From NCBI RefSeq assembly GCF_014145665.1, contig NZ_JACHTD010000003.1, positions 62,001 through 126,000 on the forward strand: a stretch of DNA of 64,000 bases, given 5' to 3'. Position 1 is the first letter of the stretch, and each line of letters starts with the position of its first letter. Below the pieces are notes generated by a model that worked only from the letters and a program-made list of their open reading frames with translations, was not told where the DNA came from and searched no databases. A program made the translations under genes and the position numbers. Shown here piece by piece: positions 34,560 through 44,600 of the stretch. The stretch comes from Myroides sp. NP-2 (GTDB lineage Bacteria > Bacteroidota > Bacteroidia > Flavobacteriales > Flavobacteriaceae).

Positions 34560-35363
34560 TTATTCGTCTTTGGCTGTTTTCCATTCGGGAAAGTTCGTCA
34601 ATTTTTCATTCGAATACTGCAAGAACTGCGTGGGATTATTTCCTGTAAAAGCCTTAAACTCTCGAATATAATGCGATTGATCAAAATACTCTTGCTCGTA
34701 AACGAGACTAGTTAGCGTATCGAATTCTCTTGTGCGCAAGAGCGCTAAACTCGATTGAAAGCGCATAATTCTCGAAAATTGCTTGGGTGACATGCCGATA
34801 TGTTGCTTGATCAATCGCTCTAATGTGCGTTCAGACAGCTGCATTTTGCGCTGAATTTCCGATAGCGATTCTCCTTGTTGTAGTAGAATTGAAGCGTATT
34901 TGGCCTTTTGATTTTCGTATTGTACCGCTTGAATTTGGTCTACTACAAAATGGGAAAGCAGTGAAATTTTCTCTTCTACTGTTTTGGCATAGCCTAATCG
35001 TTCTAAAAGTGAAGTAGAGACCAAATCGTCCAGGGGGATATTTTGATTCGTCAGTTCAAAGGCATCTACTTTAAAAATGGCTTTTAAGGCAGTCGGTTCA
35101 AAATATGCACCAATCAGGCGAAAAGGTCCGGTTATGATCTGGTTGGTATAGGTTGTAAAGGCTCCATACACATAAAGTTGAGGAGTGACTACTTCTCGTT
35201 CGTCTCGAAACAGATTGGGCGAATCTTGATAAATCAAAGCGGGAATTCCATCAGGTAGTACTTTAAACTGACGTTCCCCTTGTTGTTCTCCACTTTCTAA
35301 CACCCAAAAGTAGCGGATGTATTCTTTTAAAGCGGGAATGGGTTTAATTTCTTGATATCGCAT
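34560..35363 (-). CDS. AraC-family transcriptional regulator
   Basis: 267 residues. N-terminal DUF6597-type sensor region (ALKEYIRYFWVLESG, FKVLPDGIPALIY) and a C-terminal double HTH (SLSEIQRKMQLSERTLERLI, then GMSPKQFSRIMRFQ and QEYFDQSHYIREFKAFTGN). Likely activator or repressor of nearby genes; RidA lies 52 bp downstream on the same strand. A good promoter lies upstream (-33 TTGG at 35416-35418, 22 bp, -7 TATCTTTG). Confidence 0.93.
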   Translation of the reverse strand: MRYQEIKPIPALKEYIRYFWVLESGEQQGERQFKVLPDGIPALIYQDSPNLFRDEREVVTPQLYVYGAFTTYTNQIITGPFRLIGAYFEPTALKAIFKVDAFELTNQNIPLDDLVSTSLLERLGYAKTVEEKISLLSHFVVDQIQAVQYENQKAKYASILLQQGESLSEIQRKMQLSERTLERLIKQHIGMSPKQFSRIMRFQSSLALLRTREFDTLTSLVYEQEYFDQSHYIREFKAFTGNNPTQFLQYSNEKLTNFPEWKTAKDE

Positions 35364-35385
35364 CGTCCTATGTACTTGGTAAGAG

Positions 35386-35418
35386 CAAAGATAGTATTTT
35401 TATCCTTGGCAGTTCCAA
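35386..35418 (-). promoter_or_regulatory. Promoter of the AraC-family gene
   Basis: Minus-strand TTG at 35418-35416, 22-bp spacer, TATCTTTG at 35393-35386, i.e. both Bacteroidota elements. Confidence 0.6.
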
Positions 35419-35461
35419 TTGGGATAAAGCGCATCGCTACGCCAGTCTTATTCAATAACAA

Positions 35462-36703
35462 TTACTTAACCAGTGTTTCTCTCATGCGAATCCAAACGAC
35501 AATTCCCGAAAGGAGTGTAAGAAATCCCGCTAGGTGTACCGCCCATCTCAAGCCGAAATAATTACCAACAATACCCGCCATTAAAGCCCCTACAGCATAA
35601 CCCATATCTCGCCAAAATCGATAAACCCCCAAGGAGGAAGCACGCCAATTGGGATGCGCCGCATCACTCACGGCAGCTAGTAAGGCAGGATACACCATTG
35701 CCGTTCCTATTCCCAATAGGATTGATCCTACTAATCCAGCAGTCAAGGGATCAAATCCCTCAATACCAATGACGATATGCCCAAGCACTTGGACGAACAT
35801 ACCCCAAACAATCAACGGTTTTCTACCCCACCTATCGGTCAACGGTCCTGTCACAATTTGTCCAACTCCCCAAACAATTGGATAAACAGCCTTAATCCAT
35901 CCAACGCCCTCTACGCCTACTCCCATTGACATAAAAAGCAAAGGGAATACCCCCCAAGACATGCCGTCATTGAGGTTATTGATTAATCCCGCTTGCGAAA
36001 TGGAAAATAGGTTTTTACTCTTCCACGATGTTTCTTTGAATACCCACCACAAACTCGGTCGTTCTTGTGGAACAGTTGCGGATTGCGCATGTAGATTGGC
36101 TTCAATTTTGGCGTAGGCACGCGTATCTTTAATCACTAAAACAGATAGGATCAAACCAAGAATTGTGTAGGCAATACCTAAGTAAAAAGGCGCGGGACGC
36201 AATCCGTAGTGGGACGCAATAATTCCCGTCAACAAGGCTGTAATCCCAACTGCGCCATAACCAGCAGCTTCATTTAATCCCATTGCCAATCCTCTGCGCT
36301 TGCTTCCCACCAAGTCAATTTTCATATTAACCGTCATCGACCACGCCAACCCTTGGCTAATACCCAACAATATATTGGCCAGTAAAATCCAATTCCACGA
36401 CGGTCCATAGCCCAATAAAAAAGGAACAGGTAAACCGATGAGCCACCCCAAAACCAAAACCTTTTTACGCGTATACCGATCGGCTAATACACCAGAAACT
36501 AAATTGGTAAAAGCCTTCACTACCCCAAATGCGATGATAAAGGAAAAAATGACCACTTCCGATTGAATCCCAAACTCTTGTGTTCCTACCAAAGGAACTA
36601 CTGTGCGCTCCAATCCCACCATTCCGCCAACCATCATATTGACAAGTACCAAAAGGGTGAATTGCTGCCAGTTTTCTTTTAATCCTAATTGTATAGCCTT
36701 CAT
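35462..36703 (-). CDS. MFS transporter
   Basis: 413 residues from the ATG at 36703, twelve membrane helices. GVLADRYTRKKVLVLGW is the loop 2-3 MFS signature, repeated in the second half as GPLTDRWGRKPLIVWG. Exported or imported compound unknown. The longer in-frame start at 36826 would lie upstream of the promoter and inside the palindrome, so it is rejected. Placed downstream of the ArsR-rhodanese gene with its own regulated promoter; a sulfur- or metalloid-related substrate is a guess from that neighbour. Confidence 0.92.
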   Translation of the reverse strand: MKAIQLGLKENWQQFTLLVLVNMMVGGMVGLERTVVPLVGTQEFGIQSEVVIFSFIIAFGVVKAFTNLVSGVLADRYTRKKVLVLGWLIGLPVPFLLGYGPSWNWILLANILLGISQGLAWSMTVNMKIDLVGSKRRGLAMGLNEAAGYGAVGITALLTGIIASHYGLRPAPFYLGIAYTILGLILSVLVIKDTRAYAKIEANLHAQSATVPQERPSLWWVFKETSWKSKNLFSISQAGLINNLNDGMSWGVFPLLFMSMGVGVEGVGWIKAVYPIVWGVGQIVTGPLTDRWGRKPLIVWGMFVQVLGHIVIGIEGFDPLTAGLVGSILLGIGTAMVYPALLAAVSDAAHPNWRASSLGVYRFWRDMGYAVGALMAGIVGNYFGLRWAVHLAGFLTLLSGIVVWIRMRETLVK

Positions 36704-36747
36704 AGGTTGTTTGTTTTGTTTGCTCTTTCCCACCAACTGTGGAAGGA

Positions 36748-36778
36748 CAAATATAGCATTTCTTAACCATCTATTCAA
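36748..36778 (-). promoter_or_regulatory. Promoter of the MFS gene, inside the palindrome
   Basis: Minus-strand -33 TTG (36778-36776), 20-bp spacer, -7 TATATTTG (36755-36748). This is the ideal Bacteroidota arrangement, about 45 bases before the ATG. Confidence 0.75.
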
Positions 36779-36810
36779 TAACTTTATTGAATAGATGGTT
36801 AAGAAATGCT
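36755..36810. promoter_or_regulatory. Perfect 56-bp palindrome, probable operator
   Basis: Two 27-base arms (36755-36781 and 36784-36810) with no mismatch around a CT centre. The inner part ATTCAATAA/TTATTGAAT resembles the A/T-rich inverted repeats bound by ArsR-type dimers. It covers the -33 element and spacer of the MFS promoter, so a bound protein would block polymerase. It lacks a T run, so it is a poor terminator. Confidence 0.7.
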
Positions 36811-36844
36811 TGGTCTGCTCTTTCATCGGTATTCAAAAGTGATT

Positions 36845-36888
36845 AAAACACAAAAGAGGCGCTAATGACGGATGCATAGGCCTCTTTT
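36845..36888 (-). terminator. Possible terminator of the ArsR-rhodanese gene
   Basis: AAAAGAGGC / GCCTCTTTT arms around a 19-base loop; followed on the minus strand by TGTTTTAATC, a weak T run. Confidence 0.45.
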
Positions 36889-36906
36889 GAATATTATTTT
36901 TGCTTT

Positions 36907-37578
36907 TTAGTCTTCTGTTTGACGGGTGGGTAAACCTAATAATGCCCATTCGCCATACCCTTCTTCCAGGCGAATTGCTTTAAATCCCTTGCTGATTAAC
37001 AAAGCAACGGCTTGATCTGCATAAACACAAAAGGGACCTCTACAGTAAACAACAAGGGTCTTTTTCTTTGTTAAGTTTTCCAGTGATTCTGCTAATCGAC
37101 TGATTGGAATGGAAAGGGCATGCTCAATATGCCCCCGATGGAATTCTTCTTCCGGTCGTACGTCGAGCAATAGCACTTCTTCTCGTTCTAGCATTTCTGA
37201 TAAGTTTTCAGCCTTGATCCCCTGTACAGTTGCGTTTACCTCTTGTCTGAAGTCGCCAATGGTCTTTTCTATTTCTGCATTAAACTCCATTCCAAGCGTT
37301 CGCAAGGACAGCCAAGTTTGGTATACGCTCTTACTGCTCAAGGTATACAAAACAAAATTTCCTTGTTTATTCACCTGAACTAGCGCGGCATTTTTTAAGT
37401 TTTGAAGATGCTGAGAGGTATTGGCCACAGATTGATCGATCGAAGTAGCTAGTTGTTCAACTGTAAAAGGCCCTTGGGCTAATAGATCAATGATCTCGAG
37501 TCGAACGGGGTTAGCCATAGCTTTAACTACTTTTGATAGTTCTGTATAAACGGTAGTCTTAAATGCTCTCTTATCCAC
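36907..37578 (-). CDS. ArsR-family regulator fused to a rhodanese domain
   Basis: 223 residues. Winged-helix ArsR domain (KAMANPVRLEIIDLLAQG, TVEQLATSIDQSVANTSQHL) lacking the classical ELCVC metal site, then a rhodanese domain: LLLDVRPEEEFHRGHIEHA and active-site loop YCRGPFCVYAD with two cysteines. Such fusions are thought to sense sulfane sulfur or persulfides through the rhodanese cysteine. Gene order (this gene, palindrome, MFS transporter) suggests it controls the transporter. A TATCTTTG box lies at 37618-37625 upstream. Confidence 0.93.
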   Translation of the reverse strand: MDKRAFKTTVYTELSKVVKAMANPVRLEIIDLLAQGPFTVEQLATSIDQSVANTSQHLQNLKNAALVQVNKQGNFVLYTLSSKSVYQTWLSLRTLGMEFNAEIEKTIGDFRQEVNATVQGIKAENLSEMLEREEVLLLDVRPEEEFHRGHIEHALSIPISRLAESLENLTKKKTLVVYCRGPFCVYADQAVALLISKGFKAIRLEEGYGEWALLGLPTRQTED

Positions 37579-37617
37579 AATTTACTTCTTTTACAAACGA
37601 ATCACTTACTGAATACA

Positions 37618-37625
37618 ACAAAGAT
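37618..37625 (-). promoter_or_regulatory. Candidate -7 box for the ArsR-rhodanese gene
   Basis: Minus-strand TATCTTTG, 40 bases upstream of the ATG. A TTG at 37652-37650 is 24 bp away, longer than ideal. No copy of the 36755-36810 palindrome is present here. Confidence 0.5.
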
Positions 37626-37661
37626 ACGTTATTTTGTTACGGTTTACCGTCAAGCGTACTC

Positions 37662-40130
37662 CTAATTCCACTTTGAAAAACTCGCCATATAGGGATCCGT
37701 AATACTACTTTTTCCGTTTTCGATATGACCAGCATATTGATACATAAAAGCCTTGTGATCTACCAAAGTAACTATAACATCATACCACCCTTTATAGTTG
37801 GCATAGTCCAATTCGATTAATTGTTCAGCCTGAGGGTCAACGGTTATTTTTTGATTTGTTTTTTCGTACACTACGTCTTGTATAAAAAACGAAAGGGGGA
37901 GGTTTGTCTTGTTTTTCAAGACGAGTTGTATCATTTGATTGGTCAGCACCCTAAAGTCAATTTCTACTTGGGGATCCGCTATATGACCCTTAAAATTGCG
38001 ATAGAAGCCATTAAAACTATGTACACTAAAGTTATACAGTCCGTCTTCTAGGGCTTGTTTGTTCCAAGCATAGGTAATTGGGTCGTTTTCATCTACACTA
38101 AAATTCCAATTTCTTCCATTTTCGCCTTGAAACTTTTGATGGGAATACACTTGAAGGGGAGCCAAATACGCTTTGTTTTTCAACTGATTAGCTTCGATTT
38201 CAAAATGCATTTCTACTTCTTTGGCCTTCACTCTTATATTGGCATTGATATTATAGGGCAATCCACAGGCTTTTTTCACCCCTCTTTCTTGTTTTGGAAA
38301 AGCTTTGAGGTCATTCCACACTTGTTGCTGTTGTAGCTCAGCAGCGCTATATTGTGAGAAACCATGGGGTAGGTTTTTGTTTCGAGCAGATAAAATACGT
38401 TCTACATATTTATTGCGATCTACAAAGTCAATCTCCAATTTTTTCAAATCATTAGCTGGTTGAAACACAGAAGTCATATTACTACAGGTACCTCTTCTCC
38501 ATAGAGATAAATTTTCTTCTATCACTTTTTTTCCTGTTTTTTTCTCTATGAAATACTCCAAGAACTGCAGGGTTGATGTTAAATCGCACACTTCAGAATT
38601 AACCCATCCCCCTCTGGTCCAAGGAGAAGCCACTACCATAGGCACGCGATATCCCAAGCCAATTGGGCTTGCCAAATTACTCTTGTTATCCCTTGCTTTG
38701 TCTTGTTCACGCGTCACCCATTCGTCTTGTGTATCTAAGTTTCCTGAGACTTTTCCTTGATTTTTATCTGTACTCAATGGTGGCACAAAAGGGGGTACAT
38801 GGTCAAAATACCCATCATTTTCATCATATGTCAGAATAAAAATGGTTTTTTTCCACACGTCTGGATTTTTAGTCAAAATATCCAATACTTCAGATACATA
38901 CCAAGCACCAAACCAAGGAGCTCCCGGATGATCTGAGAAATTACAAGGCGCAACCAACCAACTTACCATAGGCAATGCGTCTTGGTTGACGTCTTTTCTG
39001 AACTGATATAAAATATCTCCTTGTGGTACTTCAACTTTTTTTACTACTCCATTTTCCTGATATTCAATCTCTTCCAATTTGTGATAGGCGGGATCTGCTG
39101 TATTAGTAGTAAAGGCCTTGTTGTGAATATTTTGTTCAAAAGTACTCAACCTCCCAAAAGCATCTTCTCCATATTGTTCTAAGTATTGCTCTAGTTTCGC
39201 TTGCTCTTGGAGCAAGGTGTCAACAGTCGTACCTCCTTGTATTTCTTTTTGCACTTTATCTTGTAAACGCTTTAATTCCAATTGTTTGAAATGGATATGT
39301 GCTTTATGATAACGCACGTTGTACTGTTTGTAGAATTCCAGGTTATTATCTGTAAAATTCGCCAACCACGCTTCCTCTATATCCGAAAACCCGACAGGCA
39401 GGCTTAATTCATTTTGGTATACTTTCCACGAGATATTATTTTCTTCCAATCGTTCTGGATAGGTTTTCCAGCTGACGTCTTGGTAGTTGATTTGGCCATT
39501 ATTGACGTGAGCTACAGAATTGGGATCGCGAGGATTCTCGCGTATAGCGCCTGCCCAAAAGTAAGAACGATTAGCGCTTGTTCCAGTCAAAGAAGAGCAA
39601 AAATGCTGATCACAAACGGTAAAAGCATCAGCAAAGGCATAGTAAAAAGGGATGTCTTCCCTTGTAAAATACCCCATAGTTAGTGGCATGTGGGCGTATT
39701 CTTTATTTCCTGGTTTCTTGGCGAGTAACCATTGATCCATTTTCCCATCATTTCTCGCTTCCACCATATCCTTCCAACTGTGGGGTAAACTACCCATCCA
39801 GGTGATTTTGGTATTTTCAATATCCAAGCGAAACGGCCCGTAAATGGAGTGATCTTGGTCTTTTTGAAACCAGACAGGCAGTTGATTCGGCTGGCGAATA
39901 ACACGGGGATCATTAAATCCACGCACCCCACTTAACGTTCCGTAACAATGATCAAAAGAGCGGTTTTCTTGCATCAAAAACACCACGTGCTCCGCATCGA
40001 GAAAGGTGGTTCCTGGGTTTGCTTCAATGCTCAATGCACGCTGTATAGAAGCGGGCATGGCATTTAAAACCGTCATCCCGCCCATAAAAAGGGATGACGT
40101 TTTAATAAAATCTCTTCTTGTCGTACTCAT
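37662..40130 (-). CDS. Phosphocholine-specific phospholipase C, Tat-exported
   Basis: 822 residues. The N-terminus TTRRDFIKTSSLFMGG is a twin-arginine signal. The catalytic domain begins at HVVFLMQENRSFDHCYGTL, the signature of the acid phosphatase/PC-PLC superfamily, followed by FILTYDENDGYFDHVPPF and VPMVVASPWTRGGWV. Two C-terminal beta domains of the DUF756 type follow (one from about 640, one from about 740). Enzymes of this group cleave phosphatidylcholine or sphingomyelin to release phosphocholine. Last gene of the susC-susD-PLC operon, 6 bp after susD. Confidence 0.94.
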   Translation of the reverse strand: MSTTRRDFIKTSSLFMGGMTVLNAMPASIQRALSIEANPGTTFLDAEHVVFLMQENRSFDHCYGTLSGVRGFNDPRVIRQPNQLPVWFQKDQDHSIYGPFRLDIENTKITWMGSLPHSWKDMVEARNDGKMDQWLLAKKPGNKEYAHMPLTMGYFTREDIPFYYAFADAFTVCDQHFCSSLTGTSANRSYFWAGAIRENPRDPNSVAHVNNGQINYQDVSWKTYPERLEENNISWKVYQNELSLPVGFSDIEEAWLANFTDNNLEFYKQYNVRYHKAHIHFKQLELKRLQDKVQKEIQGGTTVDTLLQEQAKLEQYLEQYGEDAFGRLSTFEQNIHNKAFTTNTADPAYHKLEEIEYQENGVVKKVEVPQGDILYQFRKDVNQDALPMVSWLVAPCNFSDHPGAPWFGAWYVSEVLDILTKNPDVWKKTIFILTYDENDGYFDHVPPFVPPLSTDKNQGKVSGNLDTQDEWVTREQDKARDNKSNLASPIGLGYRVPMVVASPWTRGGWVNSEVCDLTSTLQFLEYFIEKKTGKKVIEENLSLWRRGTCSNMTSVFQPANDLKKLEIDFVDRNKYVERILSARNKNLPHGFSQYSAAELQQQQVWNDLKAFPKQERGVKKACGLPYNINANIRVKAKEVEMHFEIEANQLKNKAYLAPLQVYSHQKFQGENGRNWNFSVDENDPITYAWNKQALEDGLYNFSVHSFNGFYRNFKGHIADPQVEIDFRVLTNQMIQLVLKNKTNLPLSFFIQDVVYEKTNQKITVDPQAEQLIELDYANYKGWYDVIVTLVDHKAFMYQYAGHIENGKSSITDPYMASFSKWN

Positions 40131-40136
40131 CTTTGC

Positions 40137-41609
40137 TTATTTTAACCACCAACTAATTCCTCTAATATTATCTGAACCACTAAACTGACGATCCAATGCT
40201 TTTTGTAAATTCTCTTGATTTCGACTGTATTCTGAACTCGGATACTGCCATCTTGTTGGAGCGGTAACCCCTTGTTGAAGTTTAAACTCAGGGTATCCGG
40301 TGCGCAAATAATCGTAGTAAATTGTCATCCCCGCTTGGTGAAACATTATTAAATACTTTTGAGTCAAAATTTGTTTCAATTGAGACGCTATATCCCCTCC
40401 TTTATAGCGCACAGCCTCTTGTTGTACATAGCCCTCGTATTGCTCAGTACCATAGTAGTGCGCCAACCCTTTTGCGTATTGGGCGTAGTATTCAAAATTT
40501 CCTTTAATCCCCTTGAGATAAAACTCCTCTGCATTGCCAGCAATCCAACCTCTTGCTGCGGCTTCTGCTAAAATAAATTGCAATTCCGAATAGCTCAAAA
40601 TCACATTTGTTTCTGTTGTTGGATCTTGGTAGTACCTATTTCTAACCTTGGAGATGTTTTTGCTTTGTACTAATTTTTCATTTTCTGCATAAGGTACAAT
40701 AGGATCCCCACCGTTATATCCATTAAAATCATCTTCAGCTAATCCGTTTTCTAGGGCTGTAGCAGTGCGTTGAGCAAAGGCAAACAACCTTGGATCTTTC
40801 AACTCCTTTAATAAGTTGACAAACGTACTCGACATATACATACTAGATCCATACGAACTCGAGTTAAACTGAGGATAACGACTCCCCGCTTGATCAAAAA
40901 AGGTCAGCTGTCCATTATCTGCATTGTCCATCAATAATACCCCTTTTTGATAGATCTCATTAAAGCGCTGGGCGATATTTAGGGTCCCTACTTTTTGTTT
41001 TTTAGAAAGGGTTAAAAGGACTTTTAACTTATAGGATTCAATTAACTTTTCCCAACGATGCAAGTTTCCGTTGTAAATTATATCCCCTTGTAGGGTTGCA
41101 TCCTTCTTGATTATTTGAGATGCCTGATCTAGCTCCTCTAAAATGCCAACAAATACAGCTTCTTGCTCATCGTACTTCGGAAATTGAATATCTCCTTCCC
41201 CTAGTAAGGCTTCAGAAAAGGGAATATCACCAAAGTTCATCGTCAATTCATAAAAGAAATGTGCCTTTAAGAAATGTCCAATTGCTAGGTATTCCTCTTT
41301 ACCCGTTCGCGTTGCTTCATCCATCATTTTCTTGGTTTGCAGCAAATCATTATAGCGATTAAATCCCTTACTTCCCCATTTCAAATACTGATAGGTGCTT
41401 TCACCATCTGTTTGAATAATCATACGCGCTGCATATTCTTTATCAATATTCTGTAAGGAAAAAGCTGATTTTTCAATCTTAGTCAGCAGTAAATACGGAT
41501 CCGTTTCTTTAATTTTATTTGGATCTTCATTCAATTTATCTAAGTCATGGCACCCTACTACGGTTAAAGCCAAGGTAATTGCATATAGTGTTTTAAGGTA
41601 TTTTTTCAT
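40137..41609 (-). CDS. SusD/RagB-family outer-membrane lipoprotein
   Basis: 490 residues from the ATG at 41609 (an ATG two codons upstream is less likely). Lipobox VVGC, then LDKLNEDPNKIKETDPYLLL, the start pattern of the SusD-like_2 group (PF12771), with TPR-like helices through the body and a late AEAAARGWI, YYDYLRTGYPEF. Surface partner of SusC that captures the substrate. Directly after susC (11 bp). Confidence 0.94.
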   Translation of the reverse strand: MKKYLKTLYAITLALTVVGCHDLDKLNEDPNKIKETDPYLLLTKIEKSAFSLQNIDKEYAARMIIQTDGESTYQYLKWGSKGFNRYNDLLQTKKMMDEATRTGKEEYLAIGHFLKAHFFYELTMNFGDIPFSEALLGEGDIQFPKYDEQEAVFVGILEELDQASQIIKKDATLQGDIIYNGNLHRWEKLIESYKLKVLLTLSKKQKVGTLNIAQRFNEIYQKGVLLMDNADNGQLTFFDQAGSRYPQFNSSSYGSSMYMSSTFVNLLKELKDPRLFAFAQRTATALENGLAEDDFNGYNGGDPIVPYAENEKLVQSKNISKVRNRYYQDPTTETNVILSYSELQFILAEAAARGWIAGNAEEFYLKGIKGNFEYYAQYAKGLAHYYGTEQYEGYVQQEAVRYKGGDIASQLKQILTQKYLIMFHQAGMTIYYDYLRTGYPEFKLQQGVTAPTRWQYPSSEYSRNQENLQKALDRQFSGSDNIRGISWWLK

Positions 41610-41620
41610 GATCATGGGTA

Positions 41621-44600
41621 TTAAAATTTAACTTGTAGGCCTAATCCTATCCAGCGCGTGGAAGGATCTTGGATATCGTTTTTCGATGCTGTATCGTAAT
41701 CAGGATCGGAATATAATCCTTTTGACTTTTTCCACATCCACAGGTTATACCCTGTTAATGAAGCCGACAACTGACTGATTTTGGATGAATTAACCATCGG
41801 TGTAAAATCGTAAGACAAGCTCAGTGTTCTCAATTTGAAATAGGTACGATCGAATACGTTGGCAAATAATTTGCTTTCTTTTTCCGTTACTCTAGCGCGG
41901 TAGGGGTAGTTTTGCGCCCAACTTTGCCAGCTTACACTTCCTGTATGTGTTTTAAACACGCGGGTATCTGAAATAACATTCCCCTGTACATCGGTTACTA
42001 ATTCACCTGAAACGAGATTCACCCCTTCAGGAACGAATACTGGATTTCCTGATTTGTATTCTTGATCTCTGTATTGAACCGATTCCGGGTGTTTACCGCC
42101 CCACCACATTTTTTCCACTACTTCAGAGCGCATTACACCGCCCCAAATACCGTCAATTCCAATGTTTAAGCCCCAGTTTTTATACTTAAAACTGTTGTTC
42201 CATCCCAAGGTCCATTTAGGGTCTCTATGTCCTAGATAAGTTGCTTGTTTATTCGCCGTTGGCATTCCTGTTTTCTCATCTAAAATCACTTTCCCATCAG
42301 GTGATTTCATCCATTCTGTTCCATAGTAAGCATCCACTCTATCGTTGAGTCTCAAATCACCAAACTGGGCTGCTCCTTCGTGAATCTTAGTCAGAAGTCG
42401 GGTTCGCGCACTCCAGTTAATTGCTGAATTCCATTGAAAATTGTCGTTCTTTACTACAGCTCCTGAAAGGGTAACCTCCCAACCATTTGTGGTGTATTCA
42501 TTGCCGTTGACTTTCATATTATTAAACCCAGAAGCCTCTGAAACGGGATAATCGATAATAAAGTTTGAATCCAATACGCGGTAATAGGTCACGTCTAGGT
42601 TGAGGCGTTTTTTGTAAAATGCACTAGACAGTCCCACCTCAAAGGTTTTTGATTTTTCAGGAAGTAAGTATGGATTTAAAACCGCATTGGGATATTCAAC
42701 CATTTGGTTCCCGTTAAACGACGGATTGACAGGCGAATAAGTTGATTGCAATTGATAAGGAGTTAAATCACTTGAAACATTCGCCCAAGATGTATAAACT
42801 TTCAAGTAGTCAATTTGATGGGGCATCTCGATCAAATTTGACACTACGACACTCAAAGAGGCAGAAGGGTAAAAATACGAACGTTGACTCTTAGCCAAAG
42901 CAGAAGACCAGTCGTTGCGACCTGCAAAACTCAAGAAAAACGCGTTATACAAATCAAATTCGATGGTTCCATAAACACTGTTTACTGCTTTTTTCTCAAG
43001 GTAATTCGTCGCCGTTACAGGTCCTTTTGAGTTTCCTAAGTTGTGTACCCCCGGCACGGTAAGTCCATCTGCTGCTGAATAGGCATTAGTCAAACGGTAA
43101 TAACGAGAAGCAGCTCCAGCATTCACACTGATACCCAAGTTATCCGTAATGCTTTTGTTGTACATCGCCAAAAAATCGTAATCCACATCTAAGCGATCAT
43201 TTTTATCTAAGCTATACCCTCCTTCTCTGGAAGCACTGTAGTTAAAATAGGATTTAGGACTTTGTAATTCGGTATTATTATTGGTAGAAATCATCGAAGC
43301 ACGCCCTTGTAACACCAAGTCTTCGGAGACTTGATAGCTCAAGCTCAACTGTGCATTGGTTACATCTTTATTCCAAATTCGCTTAAAGTATTCTGAACCA
43401 AACCAAGGGTTGTTATACCAGGCATAATTGTAACTCGCCTGCTTATACCCTTCCATCCCTGGTGTCCATAAATTGTTTTTTAGATCGCGTCCATTGACAT
43501 CATCTCCCATCCAAATTAAAATGGTATACATATGCCCACTTGGATTGTAGTCGTAGTTTGGAACATTAGGAGCGTGTACGCGACTATAAGATAACTTGGA
43601 ATCCATGGTCAACTTATCTGTCAGCTTGGTGGTTGATTTAAAATTCAAACTTCCTCTGTACATGCTAGTGTTAGGCACGCGATCCTTGTTGTACGAAAAA
43701 TCTCCACCCAAGCGGAACGATCCCTTTTCAGACTTATTTGTCACGGCAAAATTCGTACGTGAAATAATCCCGGTTTCCAAGAATTCTTTTAAGTTATCGT
43801 GGTATTCCCATGCAATAGGAACTCTTTCATAGCGCGACTTATCGTCGTATTGTGTTCCTTCTACGTTTCCGTACCACGGAATGACACTTCCCGTTGCTTT
43901 ATCGCGAATCGGACTGTTCCACTGTGGAATTTTTACTCCTGCTTCAAATTTAGGCCCCCAAATCATATCTCCATCGCTAATTCCCCCATCTTTTCCGTCC
44001 CAGAATTCGTATTGCCCATTAGAACCACTTCCGTATTCATTTTGGGTTTTAGGAAATAACGTATAACCCGCACTAATCATCGTATTTTGAGAGACCTCAA
44101 CCATAACTCCCTCTGTTTGCGCATTTTTTGTCGTAATCATAATCGCTCCATTACGCCCTAAGGATCCGTATAATACGGATGCACTAGTTCCTTTGAGCAC
44201 GTTGATATTGGCGATATCTTCAGGAGATACATCGTAAAAATCAGTGGTAACAGGTATTCCGTCAATCACAATTAATGGATCTTTTCCCCTTAAAGAAAAT
44301 TTAGGCGATTGCAACATCCCTGGTGGATTAGATACTTGAAGTCCTGCTACTTGACCACTCAACAAACTTCCCATATTAGGTGTGGCTACTTCTTGTACTT
44401 TTTTGACATCGATAGCTTGTGTGGCATAACCAATCTTCTTCTCCGCTTTTGTAATTCCTAAAGCGGTAATTACCACTTCGTCTAAAGACGCTTGCTCGGG
44501 TTGTAACACAAAAGTAAAGTCCGCTGTATTTTGCACCGCTTTCTCAGCGTTTTTGTACCCAATAAAAGAGACAATAATCCAGTCTTTCTCATCTACTGAT

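Noticed and set aside
36755..36810. Palindrome as a rho-independent terminator
   Set aside because: No T run follows on either strand; it coincides instead with -33 and -7 promoter elements, and a separate terminator-like hairpin lies at 36845-36888.
36704..36826. Longer N-terminus for the MFS transporter
   Set aside because: It would be translated from the palindrome and promoter, and adds basic residues unlike any MFS start.
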